Source: Candidatus Rhodoferax odensensis (GTDB taxonomy: Bacteria > Pseudomonadota > Gammaproteobacteria > Burkholderiales > Burkholderiaceae_C). From it: a stretch of 64,000 nt of DNA. Location of the stretch: the NCBI GenBank assembly GCA_016718405.1, contig JADKDJ010000003.1, positions 124,001 through 188,000 of the forward strand. The letters are read 5' to 3'. Below are positions 16,583 to 25,598 of this stretch, in pieces (positions within the stretch are counted from its first letter, which is position 1; every line of letters starts with the position of its first letter). The notes beneath the pieces were generated by a model, which was given only the letters and a program-made list of their open reading frames with translations, searched no databases and was not told where the DNA came from. Made by a program: the position numbers and the translations under genes.

Positions 16583-17890
16583 TTAGCGCATCTCAAACAC
16601 CTCTTGATGAAAGCGCGGTCGCCAACCCATGGCGTGTATGCCCTGACGCAACGCGTCGGCCAGACCGTTGGGGCCGCAGAACCAGATCTCGGCACCTTTC
16701 GGCTCGCCCAAGGATTCGGCCTTGAGCACCGCCCCCTGGCGTGCGCCGTGAATGTGCAGGCGAATGCCGGGCAGCGCAGCACACAAGGTCTCAAGGCGCG
16801 GCACAAAGGCATCGGTATCGCGGTCACGGGTGCAGTAATGCAGGTCGGCCGCGCTCACCTGATCCGGCTTGCCCTGCAGTGACTCCAGCCAAGCCAGGAA
16901 AGGTGTGACGCCAATGCCCCCGGCGATCCATATTTGCCGCGCCCGGCGGTTGCAGCGCGCCAGATCAAAGCGGCCGTACGGCCCTTCCACCCGCACCGGT
17001 TGACCGGCCTGCACGCGTTCCCCGAGCTTTCGGGTGTAGTCGCCCAGCGCCTTGATCTGGAAGCTGATGGTGCGGTCGCCCTGGTCGGCGCTGGCAATGG
17101 TGAACGGATGCGCGCCCTCTTTGTCATCGAAGGTGACAAAGGCGAACTGCCCGGGCCGGTGACCGTGCCAGCCTTGGTCCAGGCGGCAGCGTACGGTGGT
17201 CACGTCACCCGCTGGGTGCTCCACGGCGATGATCTGGCCTTTTGCTTCGCGCGCACGGCCAATGCCGTTCAGCATGGAACGAATCGCCCCGTACACGCCG
17301 GCCACCAGCAGCACCGCCAACATCGCGCCGACAGGCTGCGACCAATAGGCCGTCGGCGCCAGCAGGGCCGCATGCATGGCCAGCATCAGGTACAGCACCG
17401 GCATGGCCCGGTGCAGGATGCGCCAGCTGCGGTACGGAAACTTCTTCCACAGCGTGATGACCAGCATCACCAACAGGGCGTAGATCGCCCACTCGCCCAT
17501 GTCCTTGGACAGGTCGCGCAGAACTTCCAGCAGGCCGGTGAATTTTTCCTTGGGCAGGCGGCCGGTCCGGCCGATCATCGCCTTCAGAATGTCGTCCGAC
17601 ATCTCAATCAGCCAGTGCATCGCCGCAAACGACACGGCCAGAATGCCGGCCCACTTGTGCGTGCGGTAGACCCGGTCCATGCCACCCAGCGGCGCCTCCA
17701 GCCAGGCCGGGCGGGTCGCCAGAAACATGGTCAGCGACATCATGGCGATCGACAGCAGACCGCTGAGGTAGAGCCCCTCCTGGCGGGCCAGCCACAACGG
17801 GTGTGCACCCGCCGGGGCGACCACGCTGCTGACATCCAGGCCCCAGGCGAGGGCGACCAGTGCCACCAGGGCGGCAAGCAGGGTCTTCAT
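16583..17890 (-). CDS. Ferric-reductase-like flavocytochrome b
   Basis: 435 residues. N-terminal half: about six hydrophobic segments with paired His (WAGILAVSFAAMHWL, WRILHRAMPVLYLMLAMHAALL), as in the ferric reductase-like transmembrane domain that holds b haems. C-terminal half: FAD-binding HRPGQFAFVTF and VEGPYGRFD, then NAD(P)-binding GGIGVTPFLAW and IWFCGPNGLAD. It should carry electrons from NAD(P)H across the membrane. It is the last gene of an operon behind SHP, DHC and PepSY proteins, so it may be their electron source. Confidence 0.85.
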   Translation of the reverse strand: MKTLLAALVALVALAWGLDVSSVVAPAGAHPLWLARQEGLYLSGLLSIAMMSLTMFLATRPAWLEAPLGGMDRVYRTHKWAGILAVSFAAMHWLIEMSDDILKAMIGRTGRLPKEKFTGLLEVLRDLSKDMGEWAIYALLVMLVITLWKKFPYRSWRILHRAMPVLYLMLAMHAALLAPTAYWSQPVGAMLAVLLVAGVYGAIRSMLNGIGRAREAKGQIIAVEHPAGDVTTVRCRLDQGWHGHRPGQFAFVTFDDKEGAHPFTIASADQGDRTISFQIKALGDYTRKLGERVQAGQPVRVEGPYGRFDLARCNRRARQIWIAGGIGVTPFLAWLESLQGKPDQVSAADLHYCTRDRDTDAFVPRLETLCAALPGIRLHIHGARQGAVLKAESLGEPKGAEIWFCGPNGLADALRQGIHAMGWRPRFHQEVFEMR

Positions 17891-17909
17891 GGCAACTCCC
17901 GATCTTTTC

Positions 17910-18323
17910 TTACTTCACTACCGGTGCCGAGCTGGCCGCCTTGGCCGACAGGTCGTCGCGGCAGCGGCGCTGGTTGCAGTCGGCCGAGGCGCGCGCGCCA
18001 TCGGTGCCGCCGCCAGCAAAGCGCTTGCCATCACCGCGCTGGCTCATGATCTCGCCGGTCTGCGGGTTGACATAGAGCTTGATGCGCTCACCCTTGGGAT
18101 CGGTGGCGCGCACCTCGTAGCCGCCGCGTTCGCGTTCGATCTTTTCGACATTGCGGTAGCCCGCGGCCTGCAGCTTGTCGTGGATCTGCGCAATCGACAG
18201 CCACTGGCGCTCGACCACCGGGTCGACTCGGTGCTCACCGGCGAACGAGGGGGCCAGCAGCGCGCCTGCGACAGCCAGTGCGCTGCCCAGGGCCAGGGAT
18301 ACGAGAAGGGTTGAGCGTTTCAT
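17910..18323 (-). CDS. Exported PepSY-domain protein
   Basis: 137 residues, start chosen at 18323 for its strong ribosome binding site (GGAGG). Signal peptide to about residue 29 (SFAGEH). One PepSY domain (about 40-92): WLSIAQIHDKLQAAGYRNVEKIERERGGYEVRA and the beta pair ending in LYVNPQTGEI. A C-terminal Cys pair (ADCNQRRCRDDL) could form a disulfide. PepSY domains occur as periplasmic modulators near redox proteins and peptidases. It lies between the dihaem cytochrome and the flavocytochrome. Confidence 0.8.
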   Translation of the reverse strand: MKRSTLLVSLALGSALAVAGALLAPSFAGEHRVDPVVERQWLSIAQIHDKLQAAGYRNVEKIERERGGYEVRATDPKGERIKLYVNPQTGEIMSQRGDGKRFAGGGTDGARASADCNQRRCRDDLSAKAASSAPVVK

Positions 18324-18381
18324 GGTGTAAACCTCCGTGTGCTTGGGTACGTGGCGGAACAAGAAGAAGGGGAACCGGCGA

Positions 18382-18873
18382 TCACTCGTCGTAGTAGCCC
18401 TGCTGGGCGTCGAGATGGCAGGCAGCGCAGTTGGCCTTGGTGCGCACGTCCTTGTGCTTCCACTCCCAGGCCGGCACCTTGCGGTGCTCGCTGACCCACT
18501 TGGGCAGCTCGGTGATGCGCAACGGCGCATTGGCGCTTGACACGCCGCGCAGCAGCTTGCCGCTGTAGCGCGCGCCACCGGCATCGGCGGCGTTGGCGGT
18601 CAGGTACTCGGTGATGCGCTTGGCGATCGCCGGCTCGACACTGGCGTCGTCGCCAAAGTGGTTTTTCAGGTCGCCCATCATGCGGGTCCAGGAACTGGCA
18701 GGCAGCATCGACGGCGCGAACACCAGGTGGCAGCTGCCGCACTCTTCCTTGACCACCGCGTCGGTGACCGGCGGGTAGTAGTGGCCGCCACCGGCCTGGG
18801 CGCGTCCCAGCACCAGAGCCGAGAAACCGATAACCAGCAGGCCTAGGGCCAGTGGACGATAGGGGATGTTCAT
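18382..18873 (-). CDS. Dihaem cytochrome c (DHC type)
   Basis: 163 residues with signal peptide (about 1-27, GRAQA-GG) and two haem c sites, CGSCH (about 46-50) and CAACH near the C-terminus. The block LPASSWTRMMGDLKNHFGDDAS is typical of the DHC partner of SHP. DHC is a periplasmic electron carrier that reduces SHP in Rhodobacter and Shewanella. It follows the SHP-like gene by 30 bases with a good ribosome binding site (AGGAG). Confidence 0.88.
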   Translation of the reverse strand: MNIPYRPLALGLLVIGFSALVLGRAQAGGGHYYPPVTDAVVKEECGSCHLVFAPSMLPASSWTRMMGDLKNHFGDDASVEPAIAKRITEYLTANAADAGGARYSGKLLRGVSSANAPLRITELPKWVSEHRKVPAWEWKHKDVRTKANCAACHLDAQQGYYDE

Positions 18874-18903
18874 GGTTGACTCCTGTTGAGCAAATGGGTG
18901 GGC

Positions 18904-19326
18904 TTACTGACCCAGCATGAAAGTCAGCCAGTCGCCTTTTTCCTTGGCGCTGCATTCGCGCCCCAGCACTTCGTTGCAGTTGCGCTTGAACCATTTCTCG
19001 ACCTTGGCCGGATCGGTGTAGCGCGCGGGGGTGACCGACACCGCCATGGCGTCAATCGCCTTGCCCGACAGGTTGCGACCAGCGCCGCGCGTGTCCTGGC
19101 CGTGGCAACTGGTGCAGCTCGGCGTATCGGGCTTGCCGCCGCCAAAGGCTTGCGTGTGCAGCGTCTTGCCGCGCTCGGCCGAGAAACCAGCGAACGCTGG
19201 GTCGGCCGCCTTGGCGGCGCTGGCATACTGGCTGAGCTGGTCCTCGCGCGGACCGGCGTTGGCGGCACCCGGCAGGGTCAGTGCCAGCGAGGTGGCAAGC
19301 AGGGTGGTGATGAGGTTTCGGTGCAT
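18904..19326 (-). CDS. SHP-like monohaem cytochrome c (DUF1924)
   Basis: 140 residues, signal peptide to about residue 24 (ANA-GP). One haem c site CTSCHG at about 72-77; the downstream region KAIDAMAVSVTPARYTDPAKVEKWFKRNCNEVLGRECS matches the DUF1924/sphaeroides-haem-protein family, in which a C-terminal Cys pair and an Asn haem ligand allow O2 or NO binding. First gene of the operon SHP-DHC-PepSY-flavocytochrome, divergent from a PepSY-two-component operon. Confidence 0.87.
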   Translation of the reverse strand: MHRNLITTLLATSLALTLPGAANAGPREDQLSQYASAAKAADPAFAGFSAERGKTLHTQAFGGGKPDTPSCTSCHGQDTRGAGRNLSGKAIDAMAVSVTPARYTDPAKVEKWFKRNCNEVLGRECSAKEKGDWLTFMLGQ

Positions 19327-19397
19327 GAGTGACTCCTTTTGAGACCGGTATGAGGGGTACTATGCGCAGGGTCAACTGAACCTGAGGTGAATCCGCC

Positions 19398-19431
19398 GTT
19401 CATCCTGCGTTCATCCTGGCGCGTCTATAAA
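19398..19431 (+). promoter_or_regulatory. Direct-repeat operator and -10 box of the PepSY-two-component operon
   Basis: GTTCATCCTG occurs at 19398-19407 and again at 19409-19418, an 11-bp spacing typical of OmpR-type response regulators on one DNA face. TATAAA at 19426-19431 fits a -10 box; the repeats occupy the -35 region. The start codon at 19438 is only seven bases from the -10, so the transcript may be leaderless or the true start may differ. Autoregulation is the likely reading. Confidence 0.55.
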
Positions 19432-19437
19432 GTCGTG

Positions 19438-19866
19438 ATGCAAAGCCAAATCCTCACCCTCTCATGGCGCACGCTGCGTGGGCTGCTGTGCGCGGCCTGC
19501 CTGGCCTGGGCCAGCGCGGGCGGCATCGCTGGCGAGAGCCACGACCGAGCCCGCAAGGCGCTGGAGGCGGGCGAGGTGCTGCCGCTGCGCACCATCCTGG
19601 AGCGGGTGGAGCGCGAGCACCCGGGGCAGGTGATCGACGTGGAGCTGGAGCGTGACCACGAACGCGGCGCAGCGGGTGGCGGCGGCCGCTGGATTTACGA
19701 AATCAAACTGCTGCGCACCAACGGCGCCTTGGTCAAACTCAAACTCGATGCGCGCGACGGCACGCTGATTACCAAAACGGCGCGGGACCGGCGCCACGAC
19801 GCAGCGCCGCCACCACTCACACCTGCGGCCTCACCCAAAACCCCACCCGCTTCCGAGGCCCGCTGA
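19438..19866 (+). CDS. PepSY-domain protein upstream of a two-component system
   Basis: 142 residues from ATG 19438 (an in-frame GTG at 19387 would add 17 residues that overlap the direct repeats). Signal peptide to about residue 31 (GGIAG-ES), then a PepSY-like domain (about 40-110) with RTILERVEREHPGQVIDVELERD and LKLDARDGTLI, then a Pro-rich tail. The stop overlaps the response regulator start (TGATG). Small PepSY proteins in this position may act as periplasmic sensors or modulators of the kinase. Confidence 0.75.
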   Translation: MQSQILTLSWRTLRGLLCAACLAWASAGGIAGESHDRARKALEAGEVLPLRTILERVEREHPGQVIDVELERDHERGAAGGGGRWIYEIKLLRTNGALVKLKLDARDGTLITKTARDRRHDAAPPPLTPAASPKTPPASEAR

Positions 19867-20543
19867 TGCGCATTCTGGTTGTTGAAGACGAACCCACGCT
19901 GCAAGCGCAACTGGCCGAAGGCACCCGCGCCGCCGGCTACGTGGTAGACCTGGCCAGCAACGGCGTGGACGCGCACTTCATGGGCGACACCGAGTCCTAC
20001 GACGCGGTGGTGCTGGACCTGGGGCTGCCGCAAATGGACGGCATCTCGGTACTGCGCAAGTGGCGTGCCGCCGGGCGGGCCATGCCGGTGCTGATCCTCA
20101 CCGCACGCGATGGCTGGCACGAAAAAGTGGCCGGCATCGACGCCGGCGCCGACGACTACCTGACCAAGCCCTTTCACATGGAGGAACTGCTGGCCCGCCT
20201 GCGCGCGCTGATCCGCCGCGCCGGTGGCCATGCCAGTGCCGAGCTGGTGTGCGGAGCGCTCACGCTGGACACCCGCAACAGCCGCGCCACGGTAGCAGGC
20301 AAGGCCCTGGCGCTGACCAGCCACGAGTACCGCGTGCTGGCCTACCTGATGCACCACCGCGACCAGATCATCTCGCGCAACGACCTGGTCGAGCACATCT
20401 ACGCCCAGGACTTTGACCGTGACTCCAACACCGTGGAGGTCTTCATCGGCCGGCTGCGCAAAAAGCTGCCACCCGGCCTGATCGAAACCGTGCGCGGTCT
20501 GGGCTACCGCCTGACCACCCCACCATCACCCACACCACCATGA
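19866..20543 (+). CDS. OmpR/PhoB-family response regulator
   Basis: 225 residues. Receiver domain 1-115 with acidic pocket E8/D9, phospho-acceptor Asp in VVLDLGLPQMDG (about 51), Thr in LILTARDG and Lys in YLTKPFH. C-terminal winged helix (about 125-220) with ALTSHEYRVLAYLMHH and TVEVFIGRLRKKL...GLGYRL. It shares a TGATG overlap with the PepSY gene and a four-base overlap with the kinase gene. Probably controls its own promoter and perhaps the divergent SHP operon. Confidence 0.93.
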   Translation: MRILVVEDEPTLQAQLAEGTRAAGYVVDLASNGVDAHFMGDTESYDAVVLDLGLPQMDGISVLRKWRAAGRAMPVLILTARDGWHEKVAGIDAGADDYLTKPFHMEELLARLRALIRRAGGHASAELVCGALTLDTRNSRATVAGKALALTSHEYRVLAYLMHHRDQIISRNDLVEHIYAQDFDRDSNTVEVFIGRLRKKLPPGLIETVRGLGYRLTTPPSPTPP

Positions 20544-21976
20544 CGCTATCGGCCCTGCGAGCCTCGCTGCGGCTGCGCCTGCTCGTGGGCACGCTGTTCT
20601 GGATTGCCGCCACCGTCCTGGTCGCCGGCTGGGGCCTGAGCAGCCTGTTTCGCCAACATGTATCCAACCAGTTTCATGCCGAGCTGCGCACGCACCTGGA
20701 TCAACTCACCGCCCAACTCACACTGGACGCGCAGGGCCAGCCGCAGCTCGCCTTGCCACTGAGCGATCCGCGCCTGAGCCGGCCCTATTCGGGCACTTAC
20801 TGGCAGATCGATCTGGTTGGCACCAGCAATGGCGCCAGCGCCGCGCCCGAGCCTGGGCAACTGCGCTCGCGCTCGTTGTGGGACCATGTGTTGGCCGTGC
20901 CGCCTGACGCGCCGGCCGACGGCGAGACCCACCAGCACCGTGTGGCGGGACCGCAAGGCAAGACGTTGGGCATGGTAGAGCGCACGGTGCGCATCGACGA
21001 CCCCACCAACGGCAGCGCGCGCACGCTGCGCCTGATCGCCGCCGCCGACGAGCGCTTCATGGAGGCGCCGGTGGCCAGTCTCAACGGCACACTGTGGCTG
21101 GCGCTGGGCGTGCTGGCGGCTGGCCTGATCGTGGCCGCGCTGGTGCAGGTGTTGGTCGGGCTGGCGCCGCTGCGCAGTCTGCGCAGCGCACTGGGCAAGG
21201 TGCACAGCGGCGAGACGCAGCAGCTCGAAGGCAGCTTTCCCGGCGAGATCATGCCGCTGATCCACGACTTCAACACCGTGCTGGCCCGCAACGCCGAGGT
21301 GGTGCAGCGCGCCCGCACCCACGCCGGCAACCTGGCGCATGCGCTCAAGACGCCCTTGAGCGTGCTGGCCAATGCAGCCGATGCCGCCATCGCCGCGCCA
21401 GGCAAGGAAGCGCAAGCCAGCGAGCTGGCGCGCCTGGTGGCCGAGCAGGTGGGCATCGCCCGCAAACAGGTGGACTACCACCTGGCGCGCGCCCAAGCCG
21501 CCGCCACCAGCCGCGTGCCCGGCGCCAAGACCGCCCTGCAACCGGTGGTGGAGGGCCTGGTGCGGGTGATGCGCCGCGTGCACGCGGAGCGGCAACTGTC
21601 GATCACCGTGGCGGCATTCCCCGCGTCGCTGAGTTTTCGGGGTGAAGCGCAAGACCTGCAGGAGATGCTGGGCAACCTGCTGGACAACGCCTGCAAGTGG
21701 GCCACGCAACACGTCGAGCTGAGCGCGCGCACCGAGGCCAGCAGCTTGACCATCGTGATCGACGACGACGGCCCGGGCCTGGCCGCCGAACAACGCCACG
21801 CGGTGATTCAGCGCGGCGTGCGCGCCGACCAGCAGGTGCCCGGCTCGGGCCTGGGACTGTCCATCGTCGACGACCTGGCGCGCCTGTATGGCGGCCAGCT
21901 TGCGCTGGGCGAGTCGCCCCTGGGCGGCCTGCGCGCCGCGCTGACACTGCCGGGTACTTCATCAGACAGGACGTGA
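20540..21976 (+). CDS. Sensor histidine kinase
   Basis: 478 residues: first membrane segment about 14-34, a periplasmic domain of some 150 residues, second segment about 183-205, a short linker, then the H-box NLAHALKTPLSV (phospho-acceptor His), N-box LLDNACKWA, and G-boxes DDDGPGL and GSGLGLSIVDDLA. The layout is PhoQ/QseC-like. The signal is unknown; the upstream PepSY gene and the divergent haem cluster suggest an envelope redox, metal or NO-related cue. Confidence 0.92.
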   Translation: MTLSALRASLRLRLLVGTLFWIAATVLVAGWGLSSLFRQHVSNQFHAELRTHLDQLTAQLTLDAQGQPQLALPLSDPRLSRPYSGTYWQIDLVGTSNGASAAPEPGQLRSRSLWDHVLAVPPDAPADGETHQHRVAGPQGKTLGMVERTVRIDDPTNGSARTLRLIAAADERFMEAPVASLNGTLWLALGVLAAGLIVAALVQVLVGLAPLRSLRSALGKVHSGETQQLEGSFPGEIMPLIHDFNTVLARNAEVVQRARTHAGNLAHALKTPLSVLANAADAAIAAPGKEAQASELARLVAEQVGIARKQVDYHLARAQAAATSRVPGAKTALQPVVEGLVRVMRRVHAERQLSITVAAFPASLSFRGEAQDLQEMLGNLLDNACKWATQHVELSARTEASSLTIVIDDDGPGLAAEQRHAVIQRGVRADQQVPGSGLGLSIVDDLARLYGGQLALGESPLGGLRAALTLPGTSSDRT

Positions 21977-22000
21977 AGGGCGGCGTTTGCGCGTGCGATA

Positions 22001-22052
22001 TTGGCTGCCCGTGCGCTCAGCCTAAAATGGTAGTACCTATCACCAACAGGTA
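22001..22052 (+). promoter_or_regulatory. Promoter and operator of the RHH/ParE toxin-antitoxin pair
   Basis: TTGGCT (22001-22006) and TAAAAT (22023-22028) with a 16-base spacer form a plausible sigma-70 promoter. Just after it an inverted repeat TACCT (22034-22038) / AGGTA (22048-22052) covers the expected transcription start and would suit binding by the RHH antitoxin. Confidence 0.55.
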
Positions 22053-22058
22053 TCAACC

Positions 22059-22364
22059 ATGTCAAGCGCCGCACTCGAAAAGTCACGCACCGCGAACATG
22101 ACCGTGAAGCTGGAGGGCAGCGAGCGCGACCGGCTCAAGACCTTGGCCGCCGCCAAGAAACGCACGCCACACTACATCATGCGTGAAGCAATCCAAAAGT
22201 ACCTGGATGAGGAAGAGGCCGAGCAGCGTTTCATCGCAGCGGGCGAGGCGTCTTTGAAGCACTACCAAAAAACCGGGCTGCACATCACGCTGGATGAACT
22301 GCGAACCTGGGCCAAAGATGTGAAGAAACATCCCAATGCGCCCATGCCCGAATGCCACACATAA
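22059..22364 (+). CDS. RHH (CopG/ParD-like) antitoxin
   Basis: 101 residues. The N-terminal third has the ribbon-helix-helix pattern (MTVKLEGSERDRLKTLAAAKKRTPHYIMREAIQKYLDEEE): a short beta strand, then two helices. The C-terminal part would wrap the toxin. It overlaps the toxin gene by 13 bases, the usual type II arrangement, and should repress its own promoter together with the toxin. Confidence 0.85.
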   Translation: MSSAALEKSRTANMTVKLEGSERDRLKTLAAAKKRTPHYIMREAIQKYLDEEEAEQRFIAAGEASLKHYQKTGLHITLDELRTWAKDVKKHPNAPMPECHT

Positions 22365-22648
22365 GGCTTACAGCGCGAGCGCGCGCCGACCTGGAACGCT
22401 TGCACGCGTTTCTTGCGAAGGTCGACCCAGCCATTGCGCAACGGGCGATCAATACCATCATTGATTCGTTCTCCACACTGGAGAAGATGCCCTTGGTAGG
22501 CAGCCCCGTCGTGGATCGAAAGGGGCTGCGAAAGCTGGTTATCGATTTCGGCGACACCGGCTACACCGCGCTGTACAGCCTGAGCGAGAGGACCGACACC
22601 CTGCAGGTGTTGGCCATCAAGCATCAGAAGGAAAACGACTACAAGTAA
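22352..22648 (+). CDS. RelE/ParE-family toxin
   Basis: 98 residues with the ParE-type fold pattern: LTARARADLERLHAFLAKVDPAIAQRAINTI (helix pair), LEKMPLVGSPV, then the strands LRKLVIDFGDTGYTALYSL and LQVLAIKHQKENDY. ParE toxins poison gyrase, RelE toxins cut mRNA; which applies is not clear. It ends 15 bases from the convergent phoX pseudogene. Confidence 0.85.
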   Translation: MPHIRLTARARADLERLHAFLAKVDPAIAQRAINTIIDSFSTLEKMPLVGSPVVDRKGLRKLVIDFGDTGYTALYSLSERTDTLQVLAIKHQKENDYK

Positions 22649-22663
22649 CCGGGGTCTGCCGCC

Positions 22664-24869
22664 TCAGGTACCGATCTTGCCGCCGTCGTTCTTGGTGATC
22701 ACGATGGTGGCTGAGCGGGGGCGCTTGCCGGCGCCGTAACCGGCGCTGCTGGGCCACTGGCTGGTGTACTTGGCGGGGTCGGCAATGTCGGCCAGGGCCG
22801 TGGTCTCGCCGGGGTGCTGGATGTTGATGAACACCGCCTTGCCATCGGGCGTCTCGCACAGGCCGGTGATCTCGCAGGCCTTGGGGCCAACCAAGAAGCG
22901 CTTGAGGGTGGAGGGGGTGGGTGTCTTGCCCACATAGGTGTCCACCGCCAGCGTGCTGCCGTCGGCCTTGGTGTAGCTCAGCGTCTTCTTGGCGCCGTCG
23001 CCCACCTGGCCGGGCAGGGCGGCCAGCATCATGCAGTTGGTGACATCGGTGTAGGCGCCGTCGTCGGTCTGAATCCACATGATGCCGGTGGCCGGGCTGA
23101 ACACCAGGCCGTCGGGGCTGGAGAAGTCTTGATCGGCGGTGAGGTTGGACAGGTTGACCTTGCTGCCGTCGGCATCACTCTGCGCGCCCAGGGCGTACAG
23201 GTCCCAGGTAAAGCTGGTGGCGGCGGAGCCGGCGGCGGCTTCCTTGATGCGGATGAGGTGGCCGTTGGGGTTGCCCTTTTGCTCGCTGGTGCCCTTCAGG
23301 TCGGTGTAGGCGCGTGGGTTGGCGCTGTCGGGTGCCAGTTGGCTGCTGCCGGTGGGGTCGACGCGGCGGTTGCTGTTGTTGGTCAGTGAGTAGTAGATTT
23401 CGCCATTGGCGGGGTTGACCGAGCACCACTCGGGGCGGTCCATCTTGGTGGCGCCCACGGCGTCGGCGGCCAGGCGGGTGTTGACACACACGTCGGCCTG
23501 GTCGGCAAAGGCATAGCCGGTGTAGCCCGCCACGGTGGGGTTGCCCATGCTCAGCTCCAGCCACTGGCCGCTGCCGTCGGCGTTGAACTTGGCCACGTAC
23601 ATCTTGCCGTTGTCCAGGTACTTGTCGCCGGTGGCGATCACGTCGGTGCTGTTGGCATCTAACGCGTCCCAGTTGGCGGTGCTCACATATTTGTAGATGT
23701 ACTCGTTGCGCGCGTCGTCACCCATGTAGACGGCCAGCGGCTTGCCCGCCACCGGCAGGCCAAAGGCGCCGCTCTCATGCGCATAGCGGCCCATGCCGGT
23801 GCGCTTCTTGGCGGCGCGGGTCTTGTTGTAGGGGTCGATCTCGACCATGTAGCCCATGCCATTCATCTCGTTGCGGTAGTCGTCGCTGCCAGTGCTGCTG
23901 GTGCCCGTCTTGCTGATGTTCCAGCGCGCGTATTTGTCGTCGGCACCACCGGTCTCCCAGCCGTGGCGCGAGGCTGCTCCCTGGCTGCGGCCATAACGCT
24001 TGAGCGAAGTGACGCTTTTGTCGGCACGCGCGGCGTCGTCGGTGGCGTTGCGGTAGAAGTAGCCGACCCAGTTTTCTTCACCGGTCACAAAGCTGCCCCA
24101 GGGCGTCTTGCCGGTGCCGCAGTTGTTAAGCGTGCCGCGTGTCTTGGTGCCGGTGCTGGCGTATTTGGTCACCATCAAGGCGTTGCCACGTGCCGGGCCG
24201 GCGATCTCGATCTCGCTCAAGGCCGTCAGGCGGAAGTTGAAGGCCGATGCTTGCACCGTGCCCCAGGTGTTGCCCGTCTTCTTGATCTCGACCACCGACA
24301 CGCCGTGGATGGCGGTCTCTTTGTCCACCTCGGCGGCCGGGCGCGGCAGTGTGGTGGTGCCGCCGTTGGCGTGCAGAAAGTGGGAGCTGAGCTTTTCGTC
24401 CGTGGTGGCCTCGTGGTTGATGGCCAGCAGGCCGCGGTCCACCGCGCTGCGCGAGGGCTTGCCATCGGCATCCAGGCCAAACCACTCCATGCCGTCGTGG
24501 TGGTCACCCGCGCGCTTGTCAAAGTCGGCATCGGTGCCGTCGTTCTTGTAGGCGGCCGTGCCCGCGCGTCAGCGGGTCGCCCAGCGCGTAGATGACGCTG
24601 GCGGTGTAGCCAGCGGGCACGGTCACCACGTCGGTCAGGTTCTTGGCCACTGCCGTGAAGCCCAGCAAGATGGCGGCCGGTGCCGCCTCGGCGTCACCAC
24701 CACCACAAGCGGACAGGCCCAGGCCACCCAACATGGCGGTGCCCACCGCGCCCACGCTGCCGCGCAACAAGCTGCGCCGGCCCAGGCGGGCCTGCAGCAC
24801 TGAGTCGAAACTGGGGTTGGCGCTGGTGTTGGAGTCTTCGTCGTTGAAATCGATGCGGTCTGTCTTCAT
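22664..24869 (-). pseudogene. phoX: PhoX-family (DUF839) phosphatase, frameshifted
   Basis: About 735 codons if repaired. The N-terminal 100 residues (from 24869) have a Tat signal (LGRRSLLRGSVGAVGTAMLGGLGLSAC) and read into ALGDPLTRG; then the frame breaks. The remainder (LNNCGTGKTPWGSFVTGEENWVGYF, MDRPEWCSVNP, SSPDGLVFSP, FINIQHPGETT) is open in the next frame. Removing one C of the CCC at 24561-24563 joins them as DPLTRGTAAYKNDGTDADFDKRAGDHHDG. PhoX enzymes are Ca/Fe-dependent periplasmic phosphatases. An intact paralogue lies at 52538-54463. A sequencing error would give the same picture. Confidence 0.85.
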
Positions 24870-25550
24870 GGTGGGTTCCTGAATGAGCTTGCGGGCAAGC
24901 GGTTGAGCGAACCTCAGACCTTAAAGACGGTGCGTGACAGAGGCGTGAAACTAATGTGATGGTTTGGTGACGGGGGCTTGGGGGCCACGAACCTTGATCG
25001 ACGTGGCGGCAATGGGCCAGGCGCGGAATTCCATGAACAACTGGTATCGGGTGGACTGGAGTAGGTTAAGAACCGCCGCATTTTTTTATTGCCTTGAGGC
25101 AGAAGCAGTCGTTGGCTTTTTGGCTGTGAATGACTCTTTAAGGGCAACCTAAGTCATTTGCGTGCAGATGCCTGAGTGGCAGTATCTACGTAAATTGCTC
25201 ATTGAGCGCCATTGGCCTTGAACGGCAGCTTCTCCCCCTGAACTAGTCGCTCGACTGCTGCACGAACGGCCGATTTCTTGTGCTACGACCGTGTCTTCAG
25301 ACCCTCAGCCGTCCTTCACCATGCCGACCTGAGTGGAAGCACTCCAACGCCAGCTGCCATCGGCGTTTGCAGTTCCAATCTACGGTTTCAGCTGCAAAAC
25401 TGCCGTTGACTGGACTCAGCGCGCCACTCTGGCGGGCGAGGTCAAAGGGTAAATATGACCTTTGGGTTGAGCTACTGTCTGCAAGTAGCAACGCGCGCCG
25501 GCAACAGTCAATTGCACCGTTTCTCCAGTAGTCCAACGATGAATAAATGA
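24870..25550 (+). other. Gap of about 680 bases with no recognised gene
   Basis: Short open frames occur, but none resembles a known protein or has a ribosome binding site. The stretch is less GC-rich than its neighbours (notably 25060-25150). It marks the left edge of the accessory region; the C-box of the restriction controller gene follows directly. Confidence 0.5.
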
Positions 25551-25576
25551 GCATTCTAGTCCGTGGACTGATAGTC
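25551..25576 (+). promoter_or_regulatory. C-box operator of a restriction-modification controller
   Basis: TAGTC-CGTG-GACT-GAT-AGTC at 25557-25576, with a degenerate left arm from 25551, matches the C-box architecture (GACT-N3-AGTC half-operators separated by a GTG-containing spacer) bound by C proteins of type II systems. The right operator GACTGATAGTC (25566-25576) is perfect. It lies 8-23 bases ahead of the candidate starts of the controller gene, as in autoregulated, often leaderless, C genes. Confidence 0.8.
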
Positions 25577-25598
25577 ATCATCGATGGCATTCTTGCGT

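Noticed and set aside
24950..25150. Short plus-strand ORF downstream of the phoX start as a gene
   Set aside because: No ribosome binding site, no family resemblance, and AT-rich sequence typical of promoter regions.
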